Shown one piece after another: positions 39,451 through 49,201 of a stretch of DNA of 64,000 nt (the first letter of the stretch is position 1; every line of letters starts with the position of its first letter). The translations under genes were made by a program, and so were the position numbers. Source of the DNA: Corynebacterium doosanense CAU 212 = DSM 45436 (GTDB taxonomy: Bacteria > Actinomycetota > Actinomycetes > Mycobacteriales > Mycobacteriaceae); contig NZ_CP006764.1 of assembly GCF_000767055.1 (NCBI RefSeq), forward strand, positions 1,178,001 to 1,242,000, written 5' to 3'. Below the pieces are notes generated by a model. The model saw nothing but the letters and a program-made list of their open reading frames with translations. It was not told the origin of the DNA and did not search any database.

Positions 39451-40596
39451 ATGATCAGGAAAACTACTGCCGCAGCGGTTGCACTGACATTCTGTGTTGC
39501 CGCGCCTGTGAACGCCGCCGAGGACGACGCATCGAGCGACACCACCCTGTGGCACGACCTCGCGGCGGCCTCATCGGGGAGCTCGTTGTCGTCGACCGGT
39601 AGCTCCATCAACGCAGCCGCCACGATCCTTGAGGGGCTGGGTTCGTCCGACATCGAACTTCCCGCCTCCTCGGTTTACATTCCCTCGACCCCGCCTCCGG
39701 CCGTCGACCCGAGCATCGTCGTGCCCGAGGTGGTGGTCGTGCGGGCGGAGGGCCGGTTGGAGGAGTGGTCCGTTGTGTCCCCGTCCATGGGCAGGGTGGT
39801 GACGGTCCAGGTGTTCCGGGCCGCCGACCCGGCCCAGCCCGCGCCGATGCTCTACCTGCTCGACGGCGTGGAGACACCTCATCCCTCGGACTGGCTCGGC
39901 GCGGGCCGGGTTCCAGAGCTCATGAAAGACGAGCAGGTCACCGTGGTCATGCCGACCGGGGCGCGCGCGTCCATGTGGGCCGACTGGTACGCCGACGATC
40001 CGGTCACGGGGAGAAACCGGTGGGAGACCTTTCTCACGCAGGAGCTTCCGCCTCTGCTCGAGCGTGACGTGCCGTTCAACGGCCACCGGGCCATCGGCGG
40101 GATCTCCATGGGTGCCACGGGCGCGCTGGCTATCGCCAACCGCCATTCCGAAAAGTTCGACGCGGCCTTCGGGCTGTCCGGGTGTTACTCCACCTCCACT
40201 CCGCTGGGGTACCTCTCCTCGAGGTTGACCGTGGAGACGCGGGGCGGGGACGTGGACAACCTCTACGGCCCGCGGGGCAATGCGAGCTGGGAGCACTACG
40301 ACACCCAGCTCGACCCGTCGGGGCTCAAGGATATGACCGTCTACCTGTCCAGCGCGCGGGGCAACGTGGACAGGACCAACGACGAGTACCAGAACTACCC
40401 GTACGAAAACTTCGTCGTCGGCATCGCCCTGGAGGAGTCCGCCTACCACTGCACCAGGGAGCTGGAGAGGGAGCTGAGGGATCAGGGCACGTCGGATCTG
40501 CACGCCGACTACGCCGCGACCGGGCAGCACGACTGGGGCAACTTCCGCCGCTATGTCGAGCCCGCGTGGGAGCACATCAAACCCGCGCTGTACTAG
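39451..40596 (+). CDS. Secreted mycolyltransferase-type esterase (antigen 85/Cmt family)
   Basis: Transfers corynomycolic acids between trehalose monomycolate and cell-wall acceptors in the envelope. 381 residues with a Sec signal peptide (MIRKTTAAAVALTFCVAAPVNAAED). After a Ser/Pro-rich linker (to ~residue 95) comes the esterase domain: LYLLDGVE, nucleophile Ser219 in GGISMGATG, and the C-terminal His in TGQHDWGNFRRY. Convergent with the ACT gene (4-bp overlap). This gene is the strongest sign of a mycolic-acid organism. Confidence 0.92.
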   Translation: MIRKTTAAAVALTFCVAAPVNAAEDDASSDTTLWHDLAAASSGSSLSSTGSSINAAATILEGLGSSDIELPASSVYIPSTPPPAVDPSIVVPEVVVVRAEGRLEEWSVVSPSMGRVVTVQVFRAADPAQPAPMLYLLDGVETPHPSDWLGAGRVPELMKDEQVTVVMPTGARASMWADWYADDPVTGRNRWETFLTQELPPLLERDVPFNGHRAIGGISMGATGALAIANRHSEKFDAAFGLSGCYSTSTPLGYLSSRLTVETRGGDVDNLYGPRGNASWEHYDTQLDPSGLKDMTVYLSSARGNVDRTNDEYQNYPYENFVVGIALEESAYHCTRELERELRDQGTSDLHADYAATGQHDWGNFRRYVEPAWEHIKPALY

Positions 40597-41255
40597 CGCA
40601 GCAGCCGCCCGATGATGGCGGCCAGGTTGCCCAGATGGAGCACCTCGCTGGCGAGGAAGTCGGGGCCGCCGAGACGGCCGATGGCCATCACCAGCGTCGT
40701 TCCCTGCAGAGGCGCCGCGGCCAGGGCCGTGTCCAGGACGGACCAGGAAGCCGGGATCCAGCTCTCCCGGTCGGGATTGAGCACCCGCGCGCGCTCGACG
40801 TCGATCGAGGGAGGTGCCGTGCCGTCCTCCTCCGGGGCGGCGTCGGAGGCGGACACCCGGCGAATGGGGTCGGAGGTGTCCAGGATGATCGCCCACGAGG
40901 CGGTCATCGAGCGGGGGATGACCGCCACGAGATGGTCGAGGGCGACCTGGGCATTCGTGTGATGGAGGGCGACGTCGGCGAGCATCTCTATCTGCCCGCG
41001 TCGATCGACCCGGCCGGAGAACGGGCGGATGGAGTCGACCTCGGCGCCGTCGACCGAGTGGACGGCGGTGACGAGGATGTCGGCCATGGCTCCCGGGGGG
41101 ACCTCGATGACGATGTCGTCGATGACGGTGCCGTCGGGGGAGACCTCGACGATGTCCACGGACTTGATGTTTCCGCCGACGTTGCCGAAGGCCTCGGCGA
41201 GAGCGCCCAGGCTGCCGGGCTCGTCGGGTAGCTGCACGCGGATAAGGAAGGACAT
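40593..41255 (-). CDS. ACT-domain protein
   Basis: 220 residues from ATG 41255. N-terminal ACT domain (FLIRVQLPDEPGSLGALAEAFGNVGGNIKSVDI), then a region (residues ~75-120) with EMLADVALHHTNAQVALDHLVAVIPRSM and a C-terminal segment TLVMAIGRLGGPDFLASEVLHLGNLAAIIG that resembles a roadblock/GAF-like fold. It probably senses an amino acid. Conserved upstream of gatCA in corynebacteria, with unknown role. The longer frame starting at 41291 lacks a ribosome-binding site. Confidence 0.85.
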   Translation of the reverse strand: MSFLIRVQLPDEPGSLGALAEAFGNVGGNIKSVDIVEVSPDGTVIDDIVIEVPPGAMADILVTAVHSVDGAEVDSIRPFSGRVDRRGQIEMLADVALHHTNAQVALDHLVAVIPRSMTASWAIILDTSDPIRRVSASDAAPEEDGTAPPSIDVERARVLNPDRESWIPASWSVLDTALAAAPLQGTTLVMAIGRLGGPDFLASEVLHLGNLAAIIGRLLR

Positions 41256-41305
41256 TCTTTTCACACTCCAGGGGGTGCCTGTGATCTGCACAGACAGTCA
41301 TGACA

Positions 41306-41337
41306 ACCTTATGTATTGCCCGGTTGCCTTGGCAATA
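41306..41337 (-). promoter_or_regulatory. Promoter of the ACT gene with overlapping inverted repeat
   Basis: Minus strand: TTGCCA (41335-41330), 18 bp, TAAGGT (41311-41306). TATTGCC-N10-GGCAATA (41314-41337), 7-bp perfect arms, covers the -35 and spacer and so is placed like a repressor operator. Confidence 0.5.
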
Positions 41338-41622
41338 TGGGGGTGAAAAGTATTCAGTCGGCCCCGGGCGACGGACGAAGGGCCAGGCTACAGTGCGGGC
41401 CGACGGGCTCAAAAACCGGTGGTGAACAGGATCTATTGTTACGGTCGCCGGGCCACGCCGGAGGATTACCCGGCTTCGGGCCCGCGCCCGGGAATCTGCA
41501 GACCCGGCCCGCGGTGGGGCTGGAGAGGCCGGGCCGGGCGCGCGGGGAGCCGTATCGGCGGTGCAGTAGCATGTGGCAGAGACAAGACCGAAGCAATGTG
41601 CAGTACGAAGGATGGATAACCG
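41338..41622. other. Gene-free stretch before gatC
   Basis: About 285 bp, very G+C-rich in the middle, with no convincing gene on either strand. Near its end TAGCAT (~41568) may be a -10 and AAGGATGG lies just before the gatC GTG start. Short open frames here have no start signals and no recognisable products. Confidence 0.5.
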
Positions 41623-41922
41623 GTGCCTGAGATCACGCGCGACGAGGTAGCTCACCTCGCCAAACTCTCCCGGCTCGCCCTCAGCGAGGACGAGCTCAAG
41701 AACTACGCCAAGCAGATCGACGAGATCGTCGCCACGGTGTCTGCGGTTCAGGGGGTCGATGCCCAGGGCGTGGAGCCGATGAGCCACCCGCACTCCATTC
41801 CAGCCACGATGCGCCGCGACGAGGTTGTCAAGACCCTTGGCACCGAGGAGGCCCTCGATCAGGCCCCGGCCGTCGAGGACCAGCGTTTCCAGGTACCGCA
41901 GATTCTCGGAGAGGGCCAGTAG
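41623..41922 (+). CDS. gatC: Asp-tRNA(Asn)/Glu-tRNA(Gln) amidotransferase subunit C
   Basis: 99-residue subunit that clamps GatA and GatB. Typical N-terminus [20 protein letters not shown] and C-terminal [14 protein letters not shown] and [18 protein letters not shown] segments. Start is GTG 41623 after AAGGATGG. gatA follows after 2 bp. Confidence 0.95.
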   Translation: MPEITRDEVAHLAKLSRLALSEDELKNYAKQIDEIVATVSAVQGVDAQGVEPMSHPHSIPATMRRDEVVKTLGTEEALDQAPAVEDQRFQVPQILGEGQ

Positions 41923-41924
41923 CC

Positions 41925-43412
<1,488 letters not shown>

Positions 43413-43414
43413 CC

Positions 43415-43451
43415 GAAAGGCGACTTTCGCCGCCGAAACCTAAAGGTTTCA
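43415..43451 (+). terminator. Two tandem hairpins after gatA
   Basis: CGAAAG-GCGA-CTTTCG (43415-43430) has a GNRA-type tetraloop and GAAACCT-AA-AGGTTTC (43436-43451) has 7-bp arms. They start 3 bp after the gatA stop. There is no long T-run, so they may act as non-canonical terminators or as mRNA 3'-end protectors. Confidence 0.5.
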
Positions 43452-43492
43452 TGCGGTGTTCATGGGGGAGTCATCCGGGGGCTTCATGATGT
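43450..43492 (+). promoter_or_regulatory. Helically phased TCAT direct repeats
   Basis: TCATGCGGTGT, TCATGGGGGAG, TCATCCGGGGG and a fourth TCATGATGT begin at 43450, 43461, 43472 and 43485, i.e. at spacings of 11, 11 and 13 bp. The 11-bp period resembles binding sites of OmpR/PhoB-type response regulators. A small hairpin GGCGG-ATAA-CCGCC follows at 43495-43508. Confidence 0.5.
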
Positions 43493-43539
43493 AGGCGGAT
43501 AACCGCCCCACCACGAAACCCCCACAAAGGATGACCCCC

Positions 43540-44664
43540 GTGACCCTGACCGTTCCCACCTCTCTTGGCAACGAGGCCGTCATCCCCCGGGCCGCCCACA
43601 AGGGACCGCTGCGCCGGGAACCGCTTTCGGGAAGGGTCCAGTTCACCTACTCCACCAGGTTTGTCTCCGCCAAGGTGCAGGCGTGCCCCGCGTCCTACGA
43701 GCTGCTCGCCGGTGAGGACGTGGCGCCTGCCCCGGGGGATGTCGTCATCGCCCGGATCTCCGGGATCGCCAACCATAAGCGAGTGGAGACGGAGACCTCA
43801 CGGAAGGCGATCATCTACGAGGGCGCGCTGGTCGCCCTGGCCTACGGGCACCGCTACGCCGCCGATCAGTTCCTCGCGCACGTGCCGGGCAACCTGGGCC
43901 GGTGCCACCTCGTGGCCGCGGGCGGCGTCGCCGGGACCGTCACGCAGGTGCATGCGCTGATCGACGCCCCCACGGGCATCGAACCCCTGGGTCTGCTCTG
44001 TGACGCCGACGGGGTGGTCAATCTCCTGGGCGCGGCCCCGTACCAGAACGTGCCCGTCGCCGAGGCGCCCGTGTCTCGCCCCGAGGTGATCGCGATGCTG
44101 GGAACCTCGATGAACTCCGGAAAGTCGACCGTGATGAGCTGCCTGGTCAACGGCCTGACCAACGCCGGCTACCGCGTCGGGGCGGGCAAAGTCACCGGCA
44201 CCGGCGCCGGTAACGACCGCATGCACTACTTCGACGCCGGGGCCAACGAGGTCATCGACTTCACCGACTTCGGCTACGCCACCACCTTCCGCCTCGACTA
44301 CGACGCCGTGCGTGCCCTCACGGTGAACATGGTCGACGTCCTGTCCCGGGGCAACGACATCGTGCTCATCGAAATTGCCGACGGTATCTGCCAGGAGGAG
44401 ACGGCGGCACTGCTTCGCGACGACGTCTTCCACCACACCGTCGACCAGGTCGGCTTCGCCGCGGTTGACGCCCTCGGTGCCCGTGCCGGGGTGGATTTTC
44501 TCACGGCGGCCGGTCTCAAGGTCGGGCTGGTCTCCGGGGTGCTCACCTCCTCCCCGCTGGCGATGGCGGAGGCCGCGGCGCTGGTGGCGGAGTCGGGGGT
44601 TCCGGTCATCGGCACCTTCGACCTCACGGCCGCCGAGGTGGCCAAGGGCCTCACCACCCGTTAG
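43540..44664 (+). CDS. DUF1611-like P-loop NTPase
   Basis: 374 residues from GTG 43540, which lies 8 nt after AAAGGA; ATG 43531 lies on top of that site and is less likely. N-terminal domain (~1-180) of unknown type; C-terminal P-loop domain with GTSMNSGKST (Walker A) and GAGKVTGTGAGNDRMHYFDAGANEVIDFTDFGYA in successive blocks; LIEIADGI may be Walker B. It resembles DUF1611 proteins, some of which (DgcN) act in D-glutamate metabolism, but that assignment is not supported by neighbours. The ABC gene starts on the base after its stop, so they form an operon. Confidence 0.65.
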   Translation: MTLTVPTSLGNEAVIPRAAHKGPLRREPLSGRVQFTYSTRFVSAKVQACPASYELLAGEDVAPAPGDVVIARISGIANHKRVETETSRKAIIYEGALVALAYGHRYAADQFLAHVPGNLGRCHLVAAGGVAGTVTQVHALIDAPTGIEPLGLLCDADGVVNLLGAAPYQNVPVAEAPVSRPEVIAMLGTSMNSGKSTVMSCLVNGLTNAGYRVGAGKVTGTGAGNDRMHYFDAGANEVIDFTDFGYATTFRLDYDAVRALTVNMVDVLSRGNDIVLIEIADGICQEETAALLRDDVFHHTVDQVGFAAVDALGARAGVDFLTAAGLKVGLVSGVLTSSPLAMAEAAALVAESGVPVIGTFDLTAAEVAKGLTTR

Positions 44665-46308
44665 ATGACCACCCCAGCCCCCATGCCCGCCCTGTGGGCG
44701 GGCAAACGCCGGCGACTGCTGGTCACCCTCGTCGCGCTCGGGGTGGTTCAGGCGCTGCTGGCCGTGCTCATGGCCGTCGAGGTCGAGGCCCTGCTGGCCC
44801 CGGCGCGCGCGACGACCACCCTCGGGGTGGTGCTGGTCATCGTCAGCGTGCTCGGCGTCGGCGGCGCGCGGTGGATGGAACGGGTCGCGGCCGAGGAGCT
44901 GGGCCAGGACTACGTCTTCGAGCAGCGCCGGCGCCTGGTCACCTCGGCGATTGCGGACGCGGACTATTCCGGCTCGCTCGGGGTGACCGTCACCCGGGCG
45001 TCGAATGATCTCAGCGCGGTGCGCAACTGGGTGGCCCTGGGCGTCGCGGCCCTGGTGACGGGTGTCCCGCTCATCGTGGTGGTCCTCGCCGCGCTCCTCT
45101 TCCTTGATCCGGTCATCGGCCTCGCCGTCACCGTGCCGCTGGCGCTGGTGGCGGCCGCGGTGCCGGTGCTCGCGCGGATCACCTTCGACCGGGCCCGGAC
45201 GCTGCGCCGGCAGCGGGGCCGGATGTCGGCCAAGGTGGCGGACACGGTGCTGGCGGGCGAGTCCGTCCGCGCCTCCGGGGCGGTCAGCCGGGAGCTCCGG
45301 GCCATCGACCGCGGTTCGGACAAGGTGGTGGCGGCCGCGATCGACCGGGCCTGGATCACCGGCCTGACCCGCGCCCTGACGGCCACCGCCGCGTCCGCGT
45401 GCACCGTGGTCGTCGTCCTCGCTTCCGTCCTCGGACTGGCCGAGCCCGCCACCGTGGCCTCGACGCTGATGCTGCTGGGCATCCTCGCCGGGCCGGTGAC
45501 CGACCTCGGCCGGGTGATCGAATACCGGCAGAACTACCTCGCCGCCACGAGGATCCTCGCCCCCCTGCTCTCGCGCGCGGACGACCTGCGCGAGCAGGAA
45601 CGGGAGCGGGAGAACGCCTGGCCGGAGGAGCCGGTCCCGGACGTCGCCGCCGTCGGCGTGCGGGGCCTGGTGGTGGATGACCGGCTCCTGCCCGACCTGC
45701 GGGCACGGCCCGGTGACCGGATCCGCATGGTGTCGGCGGACCCGCACCAGATCCGGGCCACCGTGGCCACCCTGTCGTCGCTCGACGCCGAAGAGGTGCT
45801 GAGCATCGGCGGCCTGGACTTCGGGCGGGCCCCGGGCAAGGTGCGCCGCGAGCTCGTGGGAGTGGCCTCCGACAGCGTTCCACTGGAGCGGGGCAGCGTG
45901 GCGCGCCTGACGGGGTTCCGCGCGCCCGGGGTCTCCACGGAGGAGCTTCGGGACGTGCTCGACCGCGTCGGGCTCACGCAGACCATCGCACGCGACGAGC
46001 GCGGACTCAGCCTCAGGCTGAAGAACGGCGGCCAGCCGTGGAGCTTCTCCGAGGTGGCGCAGCTCAAGCTGGCCCGGGGACTTCTCCGGGAGCCGCCGCT
46101 GGTCCTGCTCGAGGGCATCGACGCGGCCCTCGACGGCGCGGCCCGACAGCGCCTGGCGGACGTGCTGGCGGACTACCCGGGAGTGGCGATCTTCTCCTCC
46201 GCAGAGCCCGGAATCTTCGGGGAGAACTACCGCGAATGGGACGTCGACGGCGTCGAGGTGGAGGACGAGGCCGAGCAGCCGCTGCTGGAGGAGGACGACG
46301 GCGAGTGA
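44665..46308 (+). CDS. ABC exporter-like protein with a catalytically dead ATPase domain
   Basis: 547 residues: transmembrane domain of about six helices (residues ~20-310) with the coupling-type segment ASNDLSAVRNWVALGVAALVTG, fused to an ABC domain (~330-530). In the ABC domain Walker A is replaced by MVSADPHQIRATV, the signature LSGGQ by WSFSEVAQLKLARGLL, Walker B ends LVLLEGID (no DE pair) and the switch His is Ser in VAIFSSAEP. It therefore cannot hydrolyse ATP by the normal mechanism. The frame is intact and ends in an acidic tail. It follows the P-loop gene without a gap. Confidence 0.8.
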   Translation: MTTPAPMPALWAGKRRRLLVTLVALGVVQALLAVLMAVEVEALLAPARATTTLGVVLVIVSVLGVGGARWMERVAAEELGQDYVFEQRRRLVTSAIADADYSGSLGVTVTRASNDLSAVRNWVALGVAALVTGVPLIVVVLAALLFLDPVIGLAVTVPLALVAAAVPVLARITFDRARTLRRQRGRMSAKVADTVLAGESVRASGAVSRELRAIDRGSDKVVAAAIDRAWITGLTRALTATAASACTVVVVLASVLGLAEPATVASTLMLLGILAGPVTDLGRVIEYRQNYLAATRILAPLLSRADDLREQERERENAWPEEPVPDVAAVGVRGLVVDDRLLPDLRARPGDRIRMVSADPHQIRATVATLSSLDAEEVLSIGGLDFGRAPGKVRRELVGVASDSVPLERGSVARLTGFRAPGVSTEELRDVLDRVGLTQTIARDERGLSLRLKNGGQPWSFSEVAQLKLARGLLREPPLVLLEGIDAALDGAARQRLADVLADYPGVAIFSSAEPGIFGENYREWDVDGVEVEDEAEQPLLEEDDGE

Positions 46309-46310
46309 AC

Positions 46311-46329
46311 TCAGGTGAGGCTAGCCTGG
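46311..46329. promoter_or_regulatory. DtxR iron box
   Basis: TCAGGTGAGGCTAGCCTGG matches the DtxR consensus TTAGGTTAGGCTAACCTAA at 14 of 19 positions including the central AGGCTA-CC core. TAGCCT within it (46322-46327) can serve as -10. It lies just after the stop of the ABC gene and about 40 bp before the siderophore-interacting protein gene. Confidence 0.8.
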
Positions 46330-46371
46330 TCTAGGAACGCCCGAGATCAACCGAAGGAGCACCGAAACCGC

Positions 46372-47205
46372 ATGGAGCGCACGGACCGAAAGCCACGCCA
46401 GGCACAGGAGGCGACCGTCACCGGCCGCACGGAGCTGTCCCCGGACATGGTCCGGCTGTCGCTGAACGCCCCGGGACTCCGGGGCAGGGATCTGGCCTTC
46501 ACCGATCACTACGTCAAACTGCTCTTCGCCCCCGCGGGAGCGGACTACTCCTGGCCCTTCGACGTGGCGGAACTGCGGGAGACCCGCGAGCCCGCCGAAC
46601 GCCCCGTCACCCGCACCTACACGTTCCGCCGCGTGGACACCGCCACCGGAGACTTCGACCTCGACTTCGTCCTCCACGGGGACGAGGGCCTCGCCGGGCC
46701 GTGGGCGAGGAATGCTCAGGTCGGGGACACCCTGGGATTTCTCGGCCCGGGCGGAGCCTGGCGCCCGGAGGAGGGGTACGAGCACTTCGTCCTCGCCGGG
46801 GACGAGGCCGCCGCCCCGGCCATCGCCGCGGCGATCGAGCACCTGCCGGCCGGGACGACCGCGGAGGTCTACGTGGAGATCGCCGCCGAGGGTCACGAGT
46901 TCGACATGCCCCGGCGTGAGGGTGTGACGCTGACCTGGGTGCCCCGCAGCGGCGCGACCGAGGGCACCGAGCTCTCCCGCGTTGTGCGCGCCGCCGGCTA
47001 CCCGGAGAAGCGGACCAGCTGGTTCATCCACGGCGTCGCCGAGATGATCAAGGAGCTGCGCCGGTTCCTCTTCGTCGACGGGGAGATCGAGCGTGCGGAC
47101 GCCTCCATCTCCGGCTACTGGCGCCTGGGCATGACCGAGGACGGGTGGCAGGCCTCGAAGCGCGACTTCGTCGCCGAGATGGAACGCGAGGAGCAGACCA
47201 GCTAG
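46372..47205 (+). CDS. Siderophore-interacting FAD-binding protein (SIP)
   Basis: Reduces ferric siderophores in the cytosol with NAD(P)H and FAD to release iron. 277 residues from ATG 46372, preceded by AAGGAGCACC. The FAD-binding domain shows ERPVTRTYTFRRVD (RxYT motif) and DFVLHGDEGLAGPWA; the NAD domain has FVLAGDEAAAPAIAAAIEHLPAG. The C-terminal SGYWRLGMTEDGW is characteristic. The DtxR box upstream predicts repression when iron is plentiful. Confidence 0.93.
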   Translation: MERTDRKPRQAQEATVTGRTELSPDMVRLSLNAPGLRGRDLAFTDHYVKLLFAPAGADYSWPFDVAELRETREPAERPVTRTYTFRRVDTATGDFDLDFVLHGDEGLAGPWARNAQVGDTLGFLGPGGAWRPEEGYEHFVLAGDEAAAPAIAAAIEHLPAGTTAEVYVEIAAEGHEFDMPRREGVTLTWVPRSGATEGTELSRVVRAAGYPEKRTSWFIHGVAEMIKELRRFLFVDGEIERADASISGYWRLGMTEDGWQASKRDFVAEMEREEQTS

Positions 47206-47206
47206 A

Positions 47207-49201
47207 TCACCAGCCGGCGAACCAGCGCTCCAGACGCTCCGGCCCGGTCCAGGGGGAAAGGTCGACGTGGACCAGCGCGGGGGTGTCCGTGCTCACCCGC
47301 CGGCCCCGCGCGCTGCCGACGACCTCGCCGTCGACCACGAGCTGCGCCGCCCCGCCGAGAGCGTGGATCCGGGCGGCAACCTCCGGCAGATCGGCCGGCG
47401 CGAGCAGCGGGCGGGACAGGGTCAACGTCAGCCGTGCCGAACCCGGCCCGACGCGGGGATCCGCGGAGAACAGCTCCGGACGCGGAGAGAGGACCCGCAC
47501 GTCGCCCGCGGCCAGCCAGGAGGCGAGGACCGGCTCGGGCGTGCCATCGGGGAGCTCCACCGCCACGTCCTGATCCGCGAAGACCACGCCGTCCGGGCGG
47601 GCCAGCGGGTGGGTGATGCGGTGGGCCAGGGCAACGGACTCCACGTTCTTCTCTTCGGCCCCGCCACCGCGCTGCGCCCACTCCGGCTCGAGGTGCGTGG
47701 CCACGGCCTCCGGGACGTGGCGGAACTTCGCCCCGGCGTTCCACAGCCGCCAGCCCAGCTCCCAGTCCTCGCCGCCGTAGCCCACCATCGACTCGTCGAA
47801 CCCTCCCACGGAGGTGAACAGCTCTCTCGGCAGGGCCAGCACCGAGGAGATGATGAAACGCCAGGACGTGTCATCGGCGAGGGTGAGATCGCGGGTGCGC
47901 TGCCAGGCGTCGATAAGCCACTGCGGCTCCCCGTCCTCCTGGAGGCGGGTGCCCACGACGACACACGCGGGATCGCGTGCCACGCGGGACACGGCCGCCC
48001 GGATGAAGTCGGGTTCGGGGACGGTGTCGGCGTCGAGGAAGACCAGTACGTCGTTGCTGGCGTGGGCGGCGCCGAGGTTTCGCGCCGCGGCCGCGCGGAA
48101 GCCGCGGTCCTCCTGGGAGACGACCTGCAGCGGCAGCGGGGTGTCCACGCGGGGCAGCTCGGCGGAGCCGTCATCGGCGACGATGACCTCGAGTGGGCCG
48201 TCGAAGGTCTGCGCCTCCAGCCCGCGGACGACCCGGGTGAGCATCTCCGGGTTGTTGTAGTGGGGGATGACCACGCTCACGGACGGGGTGTCCGCGGGGG
48301 TGTCGGCGAGCACGTTGCCCCGGAACTCCGCGGCGAAGGTCTCGGCCCAGAGCTCCTGCCAGCGGGTGGCCACCTCGGGCCAACCCCAGGTCACCGGGAG
48401 CTCGACCGTCCGGGAGAAGTCCGGGTCGGCGGCGGCCGCGGCGATGTCGGCGGCCCAGTCGGTAACCAGGCGCACCTGGTCGGGGAACAGGCCCGCGACC
48501 TCGCGGGCATAGGTACTGTCCGCGACAAGCACGCGGCGACCAGCGGCGAGCCAGCGCATCATCGACCCCGACGCGGAGACATGCAGGTGAGGGCACACGG
48601 GCACGGCAATGCGGGCCATCTCCGCCCAGAGATCCTCCTCGGAGAGATAGCCGGTGACCTCCACGCCGGGCAGGTCCATGTCCTCGTGGCCGGCGGAGAA
48701 CCCGCCGAGCGCGCGCACCCGCAGATCGCCGGCGGCCTCGGCGACGACGTTGTGGCCCTTACCGGGGTAGATGAACCCCAGCACGCCGACCGTGCCGGGC
48801 TCCGGGTCGATGTCCAACGACGGGGCGGTGGGCAGCGGCAGCGGGATGACCTCCACCTCGGTGTCGAAAAAGGTCGCCTCGTGGCGGGAGTTGGTCACCG
48901 CGAGGTCGGCGGCGGCGGCCAGGCGCTGGTACGCGTCCGCGCGCCGGGCGAAACGCTCCGCACCCTCGCCCTCCTGGGGCACGTCGTGGAAGGAGACGCT
49001 GAAGCGCCGCCCGGCCAGGCGCGACAGCAGCACGTCGACCGCCTCGTCCGGGGTGGGCCCGAAGAGGTGGTCGGTGAAGGTGACGTGCACGGGATGCTCG
49101 CCCGGCTCGCCCACGCGGCCGCCGGTGTTCTCCGCGAGCAGCCGGGCGTACTCGGTGACGCCGTGCTCGGCGGGCCCGGCGATGAGGTGGGTGAGATTCA
49201 T
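47207..49201 (-). CDS. Two-domain glycosyltransferase (GT4-like plus GT2)
   Basis: 664 residues from ATG 49201, which overlaps the WcbI-like stop. The N-terminal half (to ~380) looks like a GT4 retaining enzyme (VTNSRHEATFFDT, VGVLGFIYPGKGHNVVAEA, RRVLVADSTYAREVAG). The C-terminal half begins VSVVIPHYNNPEMLTRVVRG and has the GT2 DxD (VFLDADTVPEPDF) and GYGGEDWELGWRLW, the glyco_transf_7C type galactosyltransferase motif. A dual-specificity enzyme of surface glycan synthesis; substrates unknown. The longer frame to 49303 lies in the next gene. Confidence 0.85.
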   Translation of the reverse strand: MNLTHLIAGPAEHGVTEYARLLAENTGGRVGEPGEHPVHVTFTDHLFGPTPDEAVDVLLSRLAGRRFSVSFHDVPQEGEGAERFARRADAYQRLAAAADLAVTNSRHEATFFDTEVEVIPLPLPTAPSLDIDPEPGTVGVLGFIYPGKGHNVVAEAAGDLRVRALGGFSAGHEDMDLPGVEVTGYLSEEDLWAEMARIAVPVCPHLHVSASGSMMRWLAAGRRVLVADSTYAREVAGLFPDQVRLVTDWAADIAAAAADPDFSRTVELPVTWGWPEVATRWQELWAETFAAEFRGNVLADTPADTPSVSVVIPHYNNPEMLTRVVRGLEAQTFDGPLEVIVADDGSAELPRVDTPLPLQVVSQEDRGFRAAAARNLGAAHASNDVLVFLDADTVPEPDFIRAAVSRVARDPACVVVGTRLQEDGEPQWLIDAWQRTRDLTLADDTSWRFIISSVLALPRELFTSVGGFDESMVGYGGEDWELGWRLWNAGAKFRHVPEAVATHLEPEWAQRGGGAEEKNVESVALAHRITHPLARPDGVVFADQDVAVELPDGTPEPVLASWLAAGDVRVLSPRPELFSADPRVGPGSARLTLTLSRPLLAPADLPEVAARIHALGGAAQLVVDGEVVGSARGRRVSTDTPALVHVDLSPWTGPERLERWFAGW

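Noticed and set aside
39571..41793. Long minus-strand frames opposite the mycolyltransferase and in the gatC upstream region (up to 740 codons)
   Set aside because: Arg/His/Gly-rich composition, no motif, and overlap with well-supported genes.
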